From positions 3,782,001 through 3,846,000 of the forward strand of contig NZ_CP108513.1 of NCBI RefSeq assembly GCF_035989285.1: DNA of 64,000 bases, given 5' to 3'. Position numbers and translations under genes: made by a program. Of the stretch, positions 31,126-41,223 are shown piece by piece. Origin of the DNA: Streptomyces sp. NBC_01235. Lineage in GTDB: Bacteria > Actinomycetota > Actinomycetes > Streptomycetales > Streptomycetaceae. The number at the start of each line of letters is the position of its first letter. The first letter of the stretch is position 1. Below the pieces are notes generated by a model. The model was given only the letters and a program-made list of their open reading frames with translations. It made no database searches and was not told the DNA's origin.

Positions 31126-32013
31126 ATGACGAACCTACGGATCGGTGTGATGTACGACCGCGACTGGGCCCCGGAAGGGCTGCCCGGATTCGCGCGGCAG
31201 GTCGAGGCGCTCGGGGTGGACGATCTGTGGGTGGTCGAGGATCTCGGGTGGAACGGCGGGGTGTCGGCGGCGGCCGTGGCGCTGGGGGCGACCGAGCGGC
31301 TGCGGGTGGGGATCGGGATCGCGCCCGCGCCGTTGCGCAGTCCGGCGCTGCTGGCGATGGAACTGGCCACGCTGGCCCGGGTGTTCCCCGGGCGGCTGGT
31401 GGCCGGGATCGGGCACGGGGTGCGGGAGTGGATGGTCTCGGTCGGCGTCGCGCCCCGGTCGCCGCTGGCCCTGCTGGAGGAGACGATCACCTCCGTGCGT
31501 GCGCTGCTGCGCGGGGAACGGGTCGAGGTCGACGGGCGGGAAGTGCGCCTGGACGGCGTCAAGTTGGTGCATCCGCCCGTCGAGGTTCCCCCGGTGGTGG
31601 CGGGTGTGGTCCGGCCCCGGTCCCTCGAACTGTCCGGCCGGGTCGCGGACGGCACCCTGATCGCCGAGGGCCACGGCCCGGGCGACCTGGAGAACACCCG
31701 AGCGCTGACGGCGAAAGGCGGCGCGGGGCCCGACCACACCCTCACGGTGTTCTCCTTCGCGTGCGTGGGCGACGACCCCGACGAGGTCGCCCGGACCCTG
31801 CACCCCCACACCGAGGGCCATGGCGCCTGGCTGGGCCGCCCGCAGAAGGAGGTGTTCACCGTCTCCGGGACGCCCGCCGAGGCCGCGGGCGACATCCACG
31901 CCCTGGCGGCGTCCGGCGCGGACACGGTGGTCCTGCGCGTCGTCGGCACCGAACCGCTCCGTCAGCTCGAAGCCGTGCTGGGCGCCCTCCGGGGAGGGCT
32001 GAGCGCGGGCTGA
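31126..32013 (+). CDS. LLM-class (luciferase-like) F420/FMN-dependent oxidoreductase
   Basis: 295 residues forming a TIM barrel of the bacterial luciferase superfamily. Landmarks: LRIGVMYDRDWAPEGLPGF, VEALGVDDLWVVED, LRVGIGIAPAPLRSPALLA, FPGRLVAGIGHGVREWM and the VVAGVVRPRSLELSGRVADG strand. Streptomyces members of this type use F420H2 or FMNH2 as hydride donor in redox steps of many pathways; the cofactor preference cannot be fixed here. It ends convergently inside the 3' end of the small membrane-protein gene (52-bp overlap). No operon partner on this strand. Confidence 0.85.
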   Translation: MTNLRIGVMYDRDWAPEGLPGFARQVEALGVDDLWVVEDLGWNGGVSAAAVALGATERLRVGIGIAPAPLRSPALLAMELATLARVFPGRLVAGIGHGVREWMVSVGVAPRSPLALLEETITSVRALLRGERVEVDGREVRLDGVKLVHPPVEVPPVVAGVVRPRSLELSGRVADGTLIAEGHGPGDLENTRALTAKGGAGPDHTLTVFSFACVGDDPDEVARTLHPHTEGHGAWLGRPQKEVFTVSGTPAEAAGDIHALAASGADTVVLRVVGTEPLRQLEAVLGALRGGLSAG

Positions 32014-32246
32014 ACCGGATCGGCGAGCCGAAGGAGAAGCTCGACGACCTGCGCGGCCAGGCCGACCGCGGCGAAGCCGACCGCGGCGAAGCCGACCGCG
32101 GCCAGGCCGGCCGCGGCCAGCGCGACGGCGACCAGGCGGCGCAGCGGGTGGGCGCCGTACGCCGGGTCCATGCCCATGTCCATGCCCTCGTCGGCGAGCC
32201 GGGCCGGGGCCTCGTCGGTGATCTCCGGACGCCGGGGCGCGCTCAC
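31962..32246 (-). CDS. Small membrane protein, last gene of the isonitrile operon
   Basis: 94 residues. The GTG start overlaps the stop of the HpaB-like gene (GTGA), so it is translationally coupled. Cytoplasmic N-terminus with DEGMDMGMDPAYGAHP, then one hydrophobic helix (LVAVALAAAGLAAVGFAAVG) built partly from a 15-bp repeat coding AAVGF, then a Pro-rich tail. No family recognised. The His/Met-rich N-terminus could bind metal, which would suit an isonitrile (a copper-binding group), but this is speculation. The 3' end overlaps the convergent LLM gene. Confidence 0.5.
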   Translation of the reverse strand: MSAPRRPEITDEAPARLADEGMDMGMDPAYGAHPLRRLVAVALAAAGLAAVGFAAVGFAAVGLAAQVVELLLRLADPVQPALSPPRRAPSTASS

Positions 32247-33763
32247 GGCTTCGCCGGGGCCGAGTCCCACGGGCCGCGGGTCCAGCCGTCGAGGTCGTAG
32301 TCGTCCAGGCACTCCTGGACGAAGTCCTCGTACGCCGTGACGGCGCCGCGCGCGGTGGCCCATTTCAGGGCGTCGAGCCGGACCTGCTCGCCGTTGCCGG
32401 AGTAGTTGCGCTCGTACAGTTCGTGGCGGCCGCCGAACTCGCTGCCGATGGCGTCCCAGACCAGCTTGAACAGCTTGATCCGGTCGTGCGCCGAGGTGTC
32501 GGAGCCGCGGTAGAACCGGTCGACGAGGGGCCGCAGTTCGGGGTGTTCCAGGTCCCTGGCCGTGGACGGGACGACCAGCGGCGAGCCGCCGAGGACGGTC
32601 TCGAACAGCTCGTGCACCCGGTCCCAGACCTGGGCGTTGTACATGCGCATCGCGGAGGCGTACTCCAGCCTGGGCAGCGCGATGCCGTCGGTGCCGGGCT
32701 CGGGGTCGGTGGCCATCGCCGTGGTCAGGCCCCACACCATGTTCCGCATGGTGACGAGTTCGCCGACGGCCGCCTGGACGCCCCGGAAGGCGTCGGTGCC
32801 GTTGGAGCGGGTCGCCCGGGACAGCAGGCCCGCCATGAGCTCCAGTTTCACCGCGAGCCGGGTGCCGGACTGGAAGTTGTAGAGGTTGGCGAAGCCGGAG
32901 CGGGCGTAGAAGCCGGTGGCCCGTTCGATGTCGCGGTGGACGAGGACGTCCTCCCAGGGGATGAGCGCCCGGTCCAGGACGAGCACGGCGTCGTTCTCGT
33001 CGAAGCGGCTGGACAGCGGCGCGTCGAAGGGCAGGCCGGCGCGGGCGGCGTAGGGGGTGCGGCAGATGAGCTTGACGCCCGGGTTGTCCATCCGGGCGAA
33101 GAAGACGACCGCGAAGTCCTCGCCGTGCCCGGGGACGAGGGCGGCGGACGCGACCGGGGCGACGAAACTCGCGTGGGTGATCGCCGACCCGGTGGCGAGC
33201 ATCTTGGCGCCGGAGACGACGATCCCGGCGTCGGTCTCCCGCTCGACGTGCACGAAGACGTCCCGCATGTCGTGGACGGCCTGCTTGCGGTCGGTGGGCG
33301 GGTTGATGATGACGTGGTTGAGGTAGCTGCCCCTGGCGGTGAACTCCCGGTACCAGGCCCGGGCGTTGGGCGCGAAGTCGCCGTAGTATCCGGCGTTCGC
33401 GGCCAGGCCCGACATGAACGCGGCCTTGTAGTCGGGGGTGCGGCCGAGGAAGCCGTAGCTCATCCGGGACCAGGCGGCTATCGCCTCCCGGGCGGCGAGC
33501 AGGTCGGCACTCGAACGGCTCGGCTTGAAGAAGCGGTGGGTGAGGGTGCCGAAGTCGTCGCGGGCGGTGAGGAGTTCGCGGGTCTCGTCGGCGTGCAGGG
33601 CGTCGTAGAGGCGGCTGACGGAGAGGGCGGCGTTGCGGAAGGCGGGGTGGCGGGTCACGTCGTCGACGCGTTCTCCTCCGACGTACACGGCACGGCCGTC
33701 GCGCAGGCTCTCCAGGTACTCCTCGCCGGTCAGCAACTCCGACGGGGCGTCAGGGGTGTTCAT
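32243..33763 (-). CDS. HpaB/PvcC-type FAD-dependent aromatic hydroxylase
   Basis: 506 residues, 4-hydroxyphenylacetate 3-monooxygenase oxygenase fold: N-terminal LLTGEEYLESLRDGRAVYV, central ATGSAITHASFVAP (FADH2 pocket with Thr/His), DRALIPWEDVLVHRD, and a helical C-terminus with NYSGNGEQVRLDAL. Uses FADH2 from a separate reductase to ortho-hydroxylate a phenol. In the pvc pathway the homologous PvcC hydroxylates the tyrosine-derived ring. Its start overlaps the dioxygenase stop by 4 bp (ATGA) and its stop overlaps the membrane-protein start. No flavin reductase is in the operon, so one must be borrowed. Confidence 0.85.
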   Translation of the reverse strand: MNTPDAPSELLTGEEYLESLRDGRAVYVGGERVDDVTRHPAFRNAALSVSRLYDALHADETRELLTARDDFGTLTHRFFKPSRSSADLLAAREAIAAWSRMSYGFLGRTPDYKAAFMSGLAANAGYYGDFAPNARAWYREFTARGSYLNHVIINPPTDRKQAVHDMRDVFVHVERETDAGIVVSGAKMLATGSAITHASFVAPVASAALVPGHGEDFAVVFFARMDNPGVKLICRTPYAARAGLPFDAPLSSRFDENDAVLVLDRALIPWEDVLVHRDIERATGFYARSGFANLYNFQSGTRLAVKLELMAGLLSRATRSNGTDAFRGVQAAVGELVTMRNMVWGLTTAMATDPEPGTDGIALPRLEYASAMRMYNAQVWDRVHELFETVLGGSPLVVPSTARDLEHPELRPLVDRFYRGSDTSAHDRIKLFKLVWDAIGSEFGGRHELYERNYSGNGEQVRLDALKWATARGAVTAYEDFVQECLDDYDLDGWTRGPWDSAPAKP

Positions 33764-34587
33764 CGGACCAGCGCCGGGTTGTCGAGGGCGGGCTCGCCGA
33801 GCACGTGCACCCGCTGGAGGTGACGCGGGGAGCGGGTGGTGAAGGCCTCGCGACCGTGCAGGAGCGTGTAGTTGTCGGCCACGACGAGGTCGCCGGTCTG
33901 CCAGTCGTGCGCGTAGAGGTGGCGCGGGTCGTGCAGGGCCGCCGTCAACGTGTCGTGGAACTCGGCCAGTTGATCGTCTGGGAGGCCGGTGAACTCCAGG
34001 TCGGGGTGGTTGACGAACTCGGCGTCGGGCGCGACGGGTTCGTTGTAGCGGATCACGGGGAAGCCGCGGTCGGGGTGGGTGGTGACGACCGGGGAGACGG
34101 CCTCGCTGTCGTAGAACTCCATCTTGCGCCGGTAGATCCCGGTGACCCGCTCCCACAGCTCGCGCTGCCCGGGGTCGGCGTCGCGCAGCACGGCGGGGGT
34201 GTGGGCGAAGGTGGTGCGTCCGCCCTGGCCCTCGCCGGGGGCGCTGACGCAGTGGAAGAGCTGGAACTCCGGTACCTGCGGCCGGTACATGCCGTCCCAG
34301 TGCAGCGGGACGTAGGAGTGGTCGAAGATGTGGTCGTCCGGGTTCTCGTGCTCGACGAGCTCCAGAACCGCCCCGAACGGCCACATGCTGATCGTGCCCC
34401 AGCCCGCCGCGTACTCGGTCAGCTCCAGCGCACCGGCGAACCCGCCGAACCCACGCAACAGCACGAGGTGATGCTCCCGCGCGAGAGCACGCAGTTCGGC
34501 GACCGGCAGTTCGTCGAGCCGAGCACCGGGCCGATCGACATCGGCATCGACACGGACGCCGAAGGGGTCGAGGGGGGTGATGATCAC
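33760..34587 (-). CDS. TauD/PvcB-type Fe(II)/2-oxoglutarate dioxygenase
   Basis: 275 residues from GTG (VIITPLDPFGVRV) with AGGA upstream; longer frames have no site. Jelly-roll TauD fold: iron ligands H-x-D in PLHWDGMYRP, distal His in NYTLLHGREAF and the 2OG-binding Arg in HLQRVHV are all present. ELRALAREHHLVLLRGF is the family's N-terminal signature. Adjacent to an isonitrile synthase, the expected reaction is oxidative decarboxylation or desaturation of the isonitrile amino acid to a vinyl isonitrile, as PvcB/IsnB do. Second gene of the operon, overlapping the hydroxylase gene by 4 bp. Confidence 0.85.
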   Translation of the reverse strand: MIITPLDPFGVRVDADVDRPGARLDELPVAELRALAREHHLVLLRGFGGFAGALELTEYAAGWGTISMWPFGAVLELVEHENPDDHIFDHSYVPLHWDGMYRPQVPEFQLFHCVSAPGEGQGGRTTFAHTPAVLRDADPGQRELWERVTGIYRRKMEFYDSEAVSPVVTTHPDRGFPVIRYNEPVAPDAEFVNHPDLEFTGLPDDQLAEFHDTLTAALHDPRHLYAHDWQTGDLVVADNYTLLHGREAFTTRSPRHLQRVHVLGEPALDNPALVR

Positions 34588-34717
34588 GGGGGTCCTACTT
34601 CCAGGTGGGGGGAATGCAAGGCTTTTGGGGGTGCGGGGCTGTGACCATGTGCGGTTCCGCCGCGTGGGCGCGACCAGCCACAACAGGCCCTCAGACGCGT
34701 ACGGAACGACCGGGACG

Positions 34718-35674
34718 TCAGGCGGCGGCCACGCCGGGCAGGGCGTAATGGCTGGGCCGACCGTCCACACACACCAGCGAAGCCCCGCACGCTTCCGCAT
34801 GGGCCCGCTTCACCAGCACGAACCGCTCACCCTCCGCCAGCGCGACCCCATGCCACGGCGTGAGCCAGTCATCGGCGGTGGACACCAGGTGGACGCCGAG
34901 TTTCTCCGCACCGCACGGCTGAGGATGGATCGACAGCCGCACGGAGCCCGGAAAGCGCTCGGAGAGCAGCTCGCCCCAGGCCTTGCTGCGCTGGACGACC
35001 ACATACGCGCGGGCCCGGGCGTCCCGTTGCAGCGCGGCCCGGCTGCCGGTGTACTCGGGCGTGTTGCCGTCCTCGAACAGGAAACGGGTGACGGCCCGGT
35101 AGAGGGCGACCTCCTCGCCCGCGCGGATCCGCTTGCGCAAGTGATCCAGGGGTTCCGCGTACCGCTCCGTGAGCAGCTCCCGCATCCTCCGGTGGTCGGT
35201 TCCGGCCAGCTCCGGGACATCGTCGAGGTGGAACAGGCCGAGGCCGCGGTGTGGCAGAGCCTCGATCATCGAGTGGAGTTCCCGCTGGTAGGCGGTGATG
35301 TGCGGGTCCGGTATGCCGACGGCGTCACTGAAGACCCGTCCGTCGGAGCAGATCAGGATCCGCGCGCCCGGTGCGTACACCTCGCGGACGCGCGCCGTCA
35401 GGCCGTCGAGGTACTCCAGGGCGAGCCGTTCGGCGGTGTCCGGCAGCACGCCCAACACCTTCGCGGAGTTGGGGGACTTGCCGGGGAACGCGGGGAGCAC
35501 GAAGCGTACGGGCCGGCCTGCGGCGACGAAGGTCTCGACGCGCGCCGCCTGGACGTCCAGGCAGGTGGGGCAGGGCAGCCGGGCACACCCTTCGGTGCCT
35601 GTCGACCGGCGTTGGCCGTCCAGCACCAGGGCCGTGATCGCGCGTGCCGTACGTCTGCGGAGAGTGTCGGTCAT
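34718..35674 (-). CDS. pvcA: Isonitrile (isocyanide) synthase, PvcA/IsnA/DIT1 family
   Basis: 318 residues. The family signature LPAFPGKSPNSAKVLG is at about 62-78, followed by GARILICSDGRVFSD, HITAYQRELHSMIEALPHRG and a C-terminal SIHPQPCGAEKLGVHLV then WHGVAL. These enzymes turn the amino group of L-Tyr or L-Trp into an isonitrile using ribulose-5-phosphate as the carbon source. N-terminal CARLPCPTC resembles a Cys cluster seen in some members. Start ATG follows GGGAGAA. First gene of an apparent four-gene operon with PvcB- and PvcC-like enzymes; a 130-bp gap precedes the next gene. Divergent LysR regulator upstream. Confidence 0.88.
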   Translation of the reverse strand: MTDTLRRRTARAITALVLDGQRRSTGTEGCARLPCPTCLDVQAARVETFVAAGRPVRFVLPAFPGKSPNSAKVLGVLPDTAERLALEYLDGLTARVREVYAPGARILICSDGRVFSDAVGIPDPHITAYQRELHSMIEALPHRGLGLFHLDDVPELAGTDHRRMRELLTERYAEPLDHLRKRIRAGEEVALYRAVTRFLFEDGNTPEYTGSRAALQRDARARAYVVVQRSKAWGELLSERFPGSVRLSIHPQPCGAEKLGVHLVSTADDWLTPWHGVALAEGERFVLVKRAHAEACGASLVCVDGRPSHYALPGVAAA

Positions 35675-35707
35675 CCGTTCTCCCGGACGAGTTGTGGGGG
35701 GATGGGA

Positions 35708-35790
35708 ACACGTGGGAACGCGTGGGAACACACAGAGGACGCGTGGGAACACACGGGGGACGCGTGGGAACACACGGGGGACGCGTGGGG
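35708..35790 (+). repeat. 21-bp tandem repeats in the pvcA-lysR intergenic region
   Basis: Three consecutive 21-bp units (35718-35738, 35739-35759, 35760-35780) beginning ACGCGTGGGAACACAC, with partial units on both sides. Each contains the ACGCGT palindrome. They lie between two divergent genes where a LysR protein would bind. Confidence 0.9.
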
Positions 35791-35882
35791 GGCTTGCTGG
35801 GGGGCGGGTTGCGTGTCCGGAAGCACACCCTCACAGACGCGTGAAATCTCAACCACATCTCGATGGTCCATAGCCTGACGCT

Positions 35883-36839
35883 ATGGACCTCGAAGTACGC
35901 CACCTGCGTGTCGTCTGCGCCATCGGCGAGGCGGGCAGCATCACCAGGGCCGCGGCCCGGCTCGGCGTGGCCCAGCCGACCCTCACGGCCCAACTGAGCA
36001 GGATCGAAAGGATGTTGGGCGGTCCGCTGTTCGTCCGCACCCGGCAGGGCGCCGCGCCCACCGCGCTGGGCGAGTTCGTGCTGGCCAAGGCCCGTTCGGT
36101 GATCGTCTCCTTCGACGCGATCCAGCGCGAGGCGGCCGCCCAGGTCGGCTTCATGGACGGCCGCCGCCCCCTGCGCTACACCGCCAACCCCGGCCCGCTC
36201 ATGGTCGGTCTCCTGGACGGGTTGCAGAGCGTCTTCCCGGGCACCGAGGTCACCCTGCGCACCGAGACCCACATGAGCGCCGCGCTGACCCTCGTCGCCA
36301 GCGGCCAGCAGGATCTGGGCACCGTGGTGGAGTACGTCCGCGACGACGTGCCGACGCTGCCGCCCGGGGTGGTCACGCTCACCGTCGCCACCGAGCCCGC
36401 CTTCGTCCTGCTGCCGGACGGGCACCCGCTGGCCGCGCTCCCCCAGGTCGGCATCGCACAGCTGCGGGACGCCCGCTGGGTGCTCCCGGTCAGCCAGGGC
36501 AGCGGCATGATGGAGGCGTTCACCGCGCTCTGCGCCGGGCAGGGCTTCACGGCGACGGTGCGGCACGAGGCGGAGGCCTCCGCGGCGCGTGAACTCATCG
36601 CCGCCGGCCAGGCCGTCGGGCTCGGCCAGGCCACCTTCCGCAGCACCCCCGGCGTGGTCCCGCGCCCCCTGACCGGCTCACCGCTGCGGATCCGGCACGT
36701 GCTGGTCTGGCGCCGAGGCAGCGCCCTGGCCCGCCGGATCCCGTCCGTCGCCGAACGGGCCGAGCGCGCCTACGCGGACGCGGTCGCCCGCAGCCCGCAC
36801 TACCTGGCCTGGCTCACCGAACACGCCGCCCTCGAGTGA
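35883..36839 (+). CDS. LysR-family transcriptional regulator
   Basis: 318 residues. N-terminal winged helix (1-65: LRVVCAIGEAGSITRAAARL, then VAQPTLTAQLSRIERMLGG) and a substrate-binding-protein-like effector domain (95-300). Divergent from the isonitrile operon and 208 bp from pvcA, the classic layout of a LysR regulator and its target; in Pseudomonas pvc genes are also under LysR-type control. Tandem 21-bp repeats lie between the two. Start ATG is close behind the CATAGCCTGACGCT leader with no clear Shine-Dalgarno, possibly a short-leader or leaderless mRNA. Confidence 0.88.
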   Translation: MDLEVRHLRVVCAIGEAGSITRAAARLGVAQPTLTAQLSRIERMLGGPLFVRTRQGAAPTALGEFVLAKARSVIVSFDAIQREAAAQVGFMDGRRPLRYTANPGPLMVGLLDGLQSVFPGTEVTLRTETHMSAALTLVASGQQDLGTVVEYVRDDVPTLPPGVVTLTVATEPAFVLLPDGHPLAALPQVGIAQLRDARWVLPVSQGSGMMEAFTALCAGQGFTATVRHEAEASAARELIAAGQAVGLGQATFRSTPGVVPRPLTGSPLRIRHVLVWRRGSALARRIPSVAERAERAYADAVARSPHYLAWLTEHAALE

Positions 36840-37029
36840 GGAACTTTCACCCCGGGCAGGTACGGGCACGACGGTCTGTACGCGGACAACACATGGCCGT
36901 CTGCCGTGGTCGGTTCCGCGGGACCGCCGTCGCGGACGGGTCGACGGCATTGACACGGCCACCGAACTCCCTTCAGGACAAAGCAACTTACCGCCGCCCC
37001 CGCTGGTGGGCTCGCTTACGATCCTGGGC

Positions 37030-37783
37030 GTGTGCGCAAACATCCTGGTCGCCGAAGACGACACGAAGCAGGCAGAACTGGTGCGCCGTTATCTGGAGCA
37101 CGAGGGACACGCGGTCATGGTCGTCGAGGACGGCCGTGCGGCTCTGGAGGAGGTGCGGCACCGGGAACCCGACCTGCTGGTTCTCGACGTGATGATGCCC
37201 CGGGCCGACGGCCTCGACGTGGTGCGGATCCTGCGCGCCGAGTCCCGGGAGGTACCGGTGCTGATGCTGACGGCCCGCAGCACCGAGGACGATCTGCTGC
37301 TCGGGCTGGACCTCGGCGCCGACGACTACATGACCAAGCCGTTCAGCCCGCGTGAGCTCGTGGCCCGCATCCGCACGCTGCTGCGCCGCAACAGACGTTC
37401 CGCCGCCCCCGTACCCCTGCCTCCCGCGGCTGCCCCCGCGCCCGCTGCCGCCCCCGTCGCGGACGACGAGGCGCTGTCGGTCGGCACGCTCAGGGTCGAT
37501 CCGGTCCGGCACGAGGTGTCGGTCGGCGGGACACCAATCGTGTGCACGCCCGGCGAGTTCCGCATCCTCGCCGCGATGGCGGCGCAGCCCGACCGGGTCT
37601 TCACCCGGCAGCAGCTCCTGGACCGGCTGCACGGCTTCGACAAGTACATCAGCAGCCGCACCGTCGACGTGCACGTCATGAATCTGCGCAAGAAGATCGA
37701 GCGCGCCCCGCGGCGGCCCGTCCGACTGCTCACGGTCTTCGGCGTCGGCTACAAGCTGACCGACCCGGCGAAGGGCGTACGCC

Positions 37784-37797
<14 letters not shown>
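37030..37797 (+). CDS. OmpR/PhoB-type response regulator
   Basis: 255 residues from GTG (VCANILVAEDD); a longer in-frame ATG is possible but adds only eight atypical residues. Receiver domain 1-120 with acidic pair EDD, phosphorylated Asp in LLVLDVMMPRADG and Lys in MTKPFSPRE. An Ala/Pro linker of about 20 residues follows, then the winged-helix domain (EFRILAAMAAQPDRVFTRQQ, SSRTVDVHVMNLRKKIE). The gene overlaps the histidine kinase gene by 14 bp and forms a two-component system with it. Targets may include the downstream secreted protein and sortase, by position only. Confidence 0.92.
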
Positions 37798-39940
<2,143 letters not shown>

Positions 39941-40038
39941 TGCGATGACCATGGCGCCCTGACAGGTTCTTCACACGTGGCGGCAACTCTTCGGTCATGC
40001 CCGCCGCCACCGAGGCCGGGCCGGAACTGGAGTCATAC

Positions 40039-40449
40039 ATGTCCCGCATGCCCCGTCGTCTCACCCTGCGTGTCGCCGTGCTGACCGCCGTCGCCGCCGG
40101 CGCGCTGCTCGCCCCGGCCACCGCGGCCCTCGCCGACGACCCGACCCCGGCGGCGAGCGCCACCACGGGGGCCGACGACTCGGACGCGGCCAAGAAGAAG
40201 GCCGAGGTCGCCAGGAAGATGAAGGAGGACGAGGCGCGGAAGCGGAAGGAGGCGGCGGTGGCCGAGGCCCGGAAGGCCGAGGCCGCCAAGGGGACGCCGC
40301 GCGGCGGTGTCGCCGCGGGCGAGGCCGTGGCCGGGGACAGCGGCACCGACACCACCGCCATCGCCGGTTCGGCGGCCGGCGCCCTGCTGCTGGCGGGCGC
40401 GGGCACCTTCGTGGTGCGCCGCCGTGCCGCGGGACGACGCGAGGGCTGA
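40039..40449 (+). CDS. Secreted coiled-coil protein with C-terminal membrane anchor
   Basis: 136 residues from the ATG after GGAG. Signal peptide 1-32 (TLRVAVLTAVAAGALLAPAT), then a Lys/Glu/Ala coiled coil (50-90, KKKAEVARKMKEDEARKRKE), a Gly/Ala linker, a hydrophobic helix (AIAGSAAGALLLAGAGTFVV) and a positive tail RRRAAGRREG. The end looks like a sortase substrate, but no LPxTG or LAxTG motif precedes the helix. The next gene is a sortase. Probably displayed on the membrane with its coil outside. A 42-bp longer start is possible. Confidence 0.7.
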   Translation: MSRMPRRLTLRVAVLTAVAAGALLAPATAALADDPTPAASATTGADDSDAAKKKAEVARKMKEDEARKRKEAAVAEARKAEAAKGTPRGGVAAGEAVAGDSGTDTTAIAGSAAGALLLAGAGTFVVRRRAAGRREG

Positions 40450-40551
40450 TCCGGCCCACCGGCCCACCGTCCGGCCAAGAACCCCTGTGGCGCCGTCCCC
40501 CGTCGGGCGGCGCCACCGCTTGTCGCACCCACCCCTGCTCTGGAGTCCGTC

Positions 40552-41193
40552 GTGTCCCCTGCACACCCTCCGGTACGGCGCTTCGGCACGCGGCCGGCCC
40601 TTGCCCGCCTCGCCCTCGTCGTACCTGTGGCCCTCGCCCTGCTCACCGGCTGCTCGTCCGCCGCCCCCGACAAGACCGCCGACCCGGTCTCCGTCACCGT
40701 CCCTTCTGACGCCCCCTCAGCCGTCAGCGGCGCTGCGCGGACCGAGAGGCCCGCGGCGCCCGCCACGGTGGCCATCCCCTCGATCGGGGTCACCGGTTCG
40801 CTCATGGAGCTCGGTCTCAACACGGACGGAACCGTCGAGGTCCCCCCGGCCGAGAAGGGCATGACCGCCGGCTGGTACACCGGCCGTTCCGTGCCCGGTG
40901 AACCCGGTGCGGCCGTCATCATCGGCCACAACGACACCCGCTTCGGCAAGGCCGTCTTCCACGACCTGCACAAGATCGCCGAGGGCGCGGACATCACCGT
41001 CACCGACACACGGGGAGGATCGGCGCACTTCACGGTCACCGGCATCGAGAGCGTCAGCAAGAAGTCCTTCCCCACCCAGAAGGTCTACGGCCCCACCCAG
41101 GACCGCGCCCTGCGGCTGATCACCTGTGACGGCGACTTCGACGCCCAGGGGCACCCGGTGAACAACCTCATCGTCTACGCGACGCTGAACTGA
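40552..41193 (+). CDS. Sortase (class F-like) with lipobox
   Basis: 213 residues from GTG after TGGAG. N-terminal signal ends in a lipobox LLTGCSS, so it is probably a lipoprotein. The sortase barrel begins VAIPSIGVTGSLMELGL; catalytic His is in IIGHNDTRFG and Cys in LRLITCDGDFD. The Arg expected after the Cys (usually about 8-10 residues later) is not obvious in the FDAQGHPVNNLIVYA end, a feature to note. Substrates would be proteins with a C-terminal sorting signal; the upstream neighbour lacks a standard one. The cell-wall attachment role is therefore inferred. Confidence 0.82.
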   Translation: MSPAHPPVRRFGTRPALARLALVVPVALALLTGCSSAAPDKTADPVSVTVPSDAPSAVSGAARTERPAAPATVAIPSIGVTGSLMELGLNTDGTVEVPPAEKGMTAGWYTGRSVPGEPGAAVIIGHNDTRFGKAVFHDLHKIAEGADITVTDTRGGSAHFTVTGIESVSKKSFPTQKVYGPTQDRALRLITCDGDFDAQGHPVNNLIVYATLN

Positions 41194-41223
41194 AGCCGAG
41201 GTGAGCCCCGTCGGCCGCCCCGC

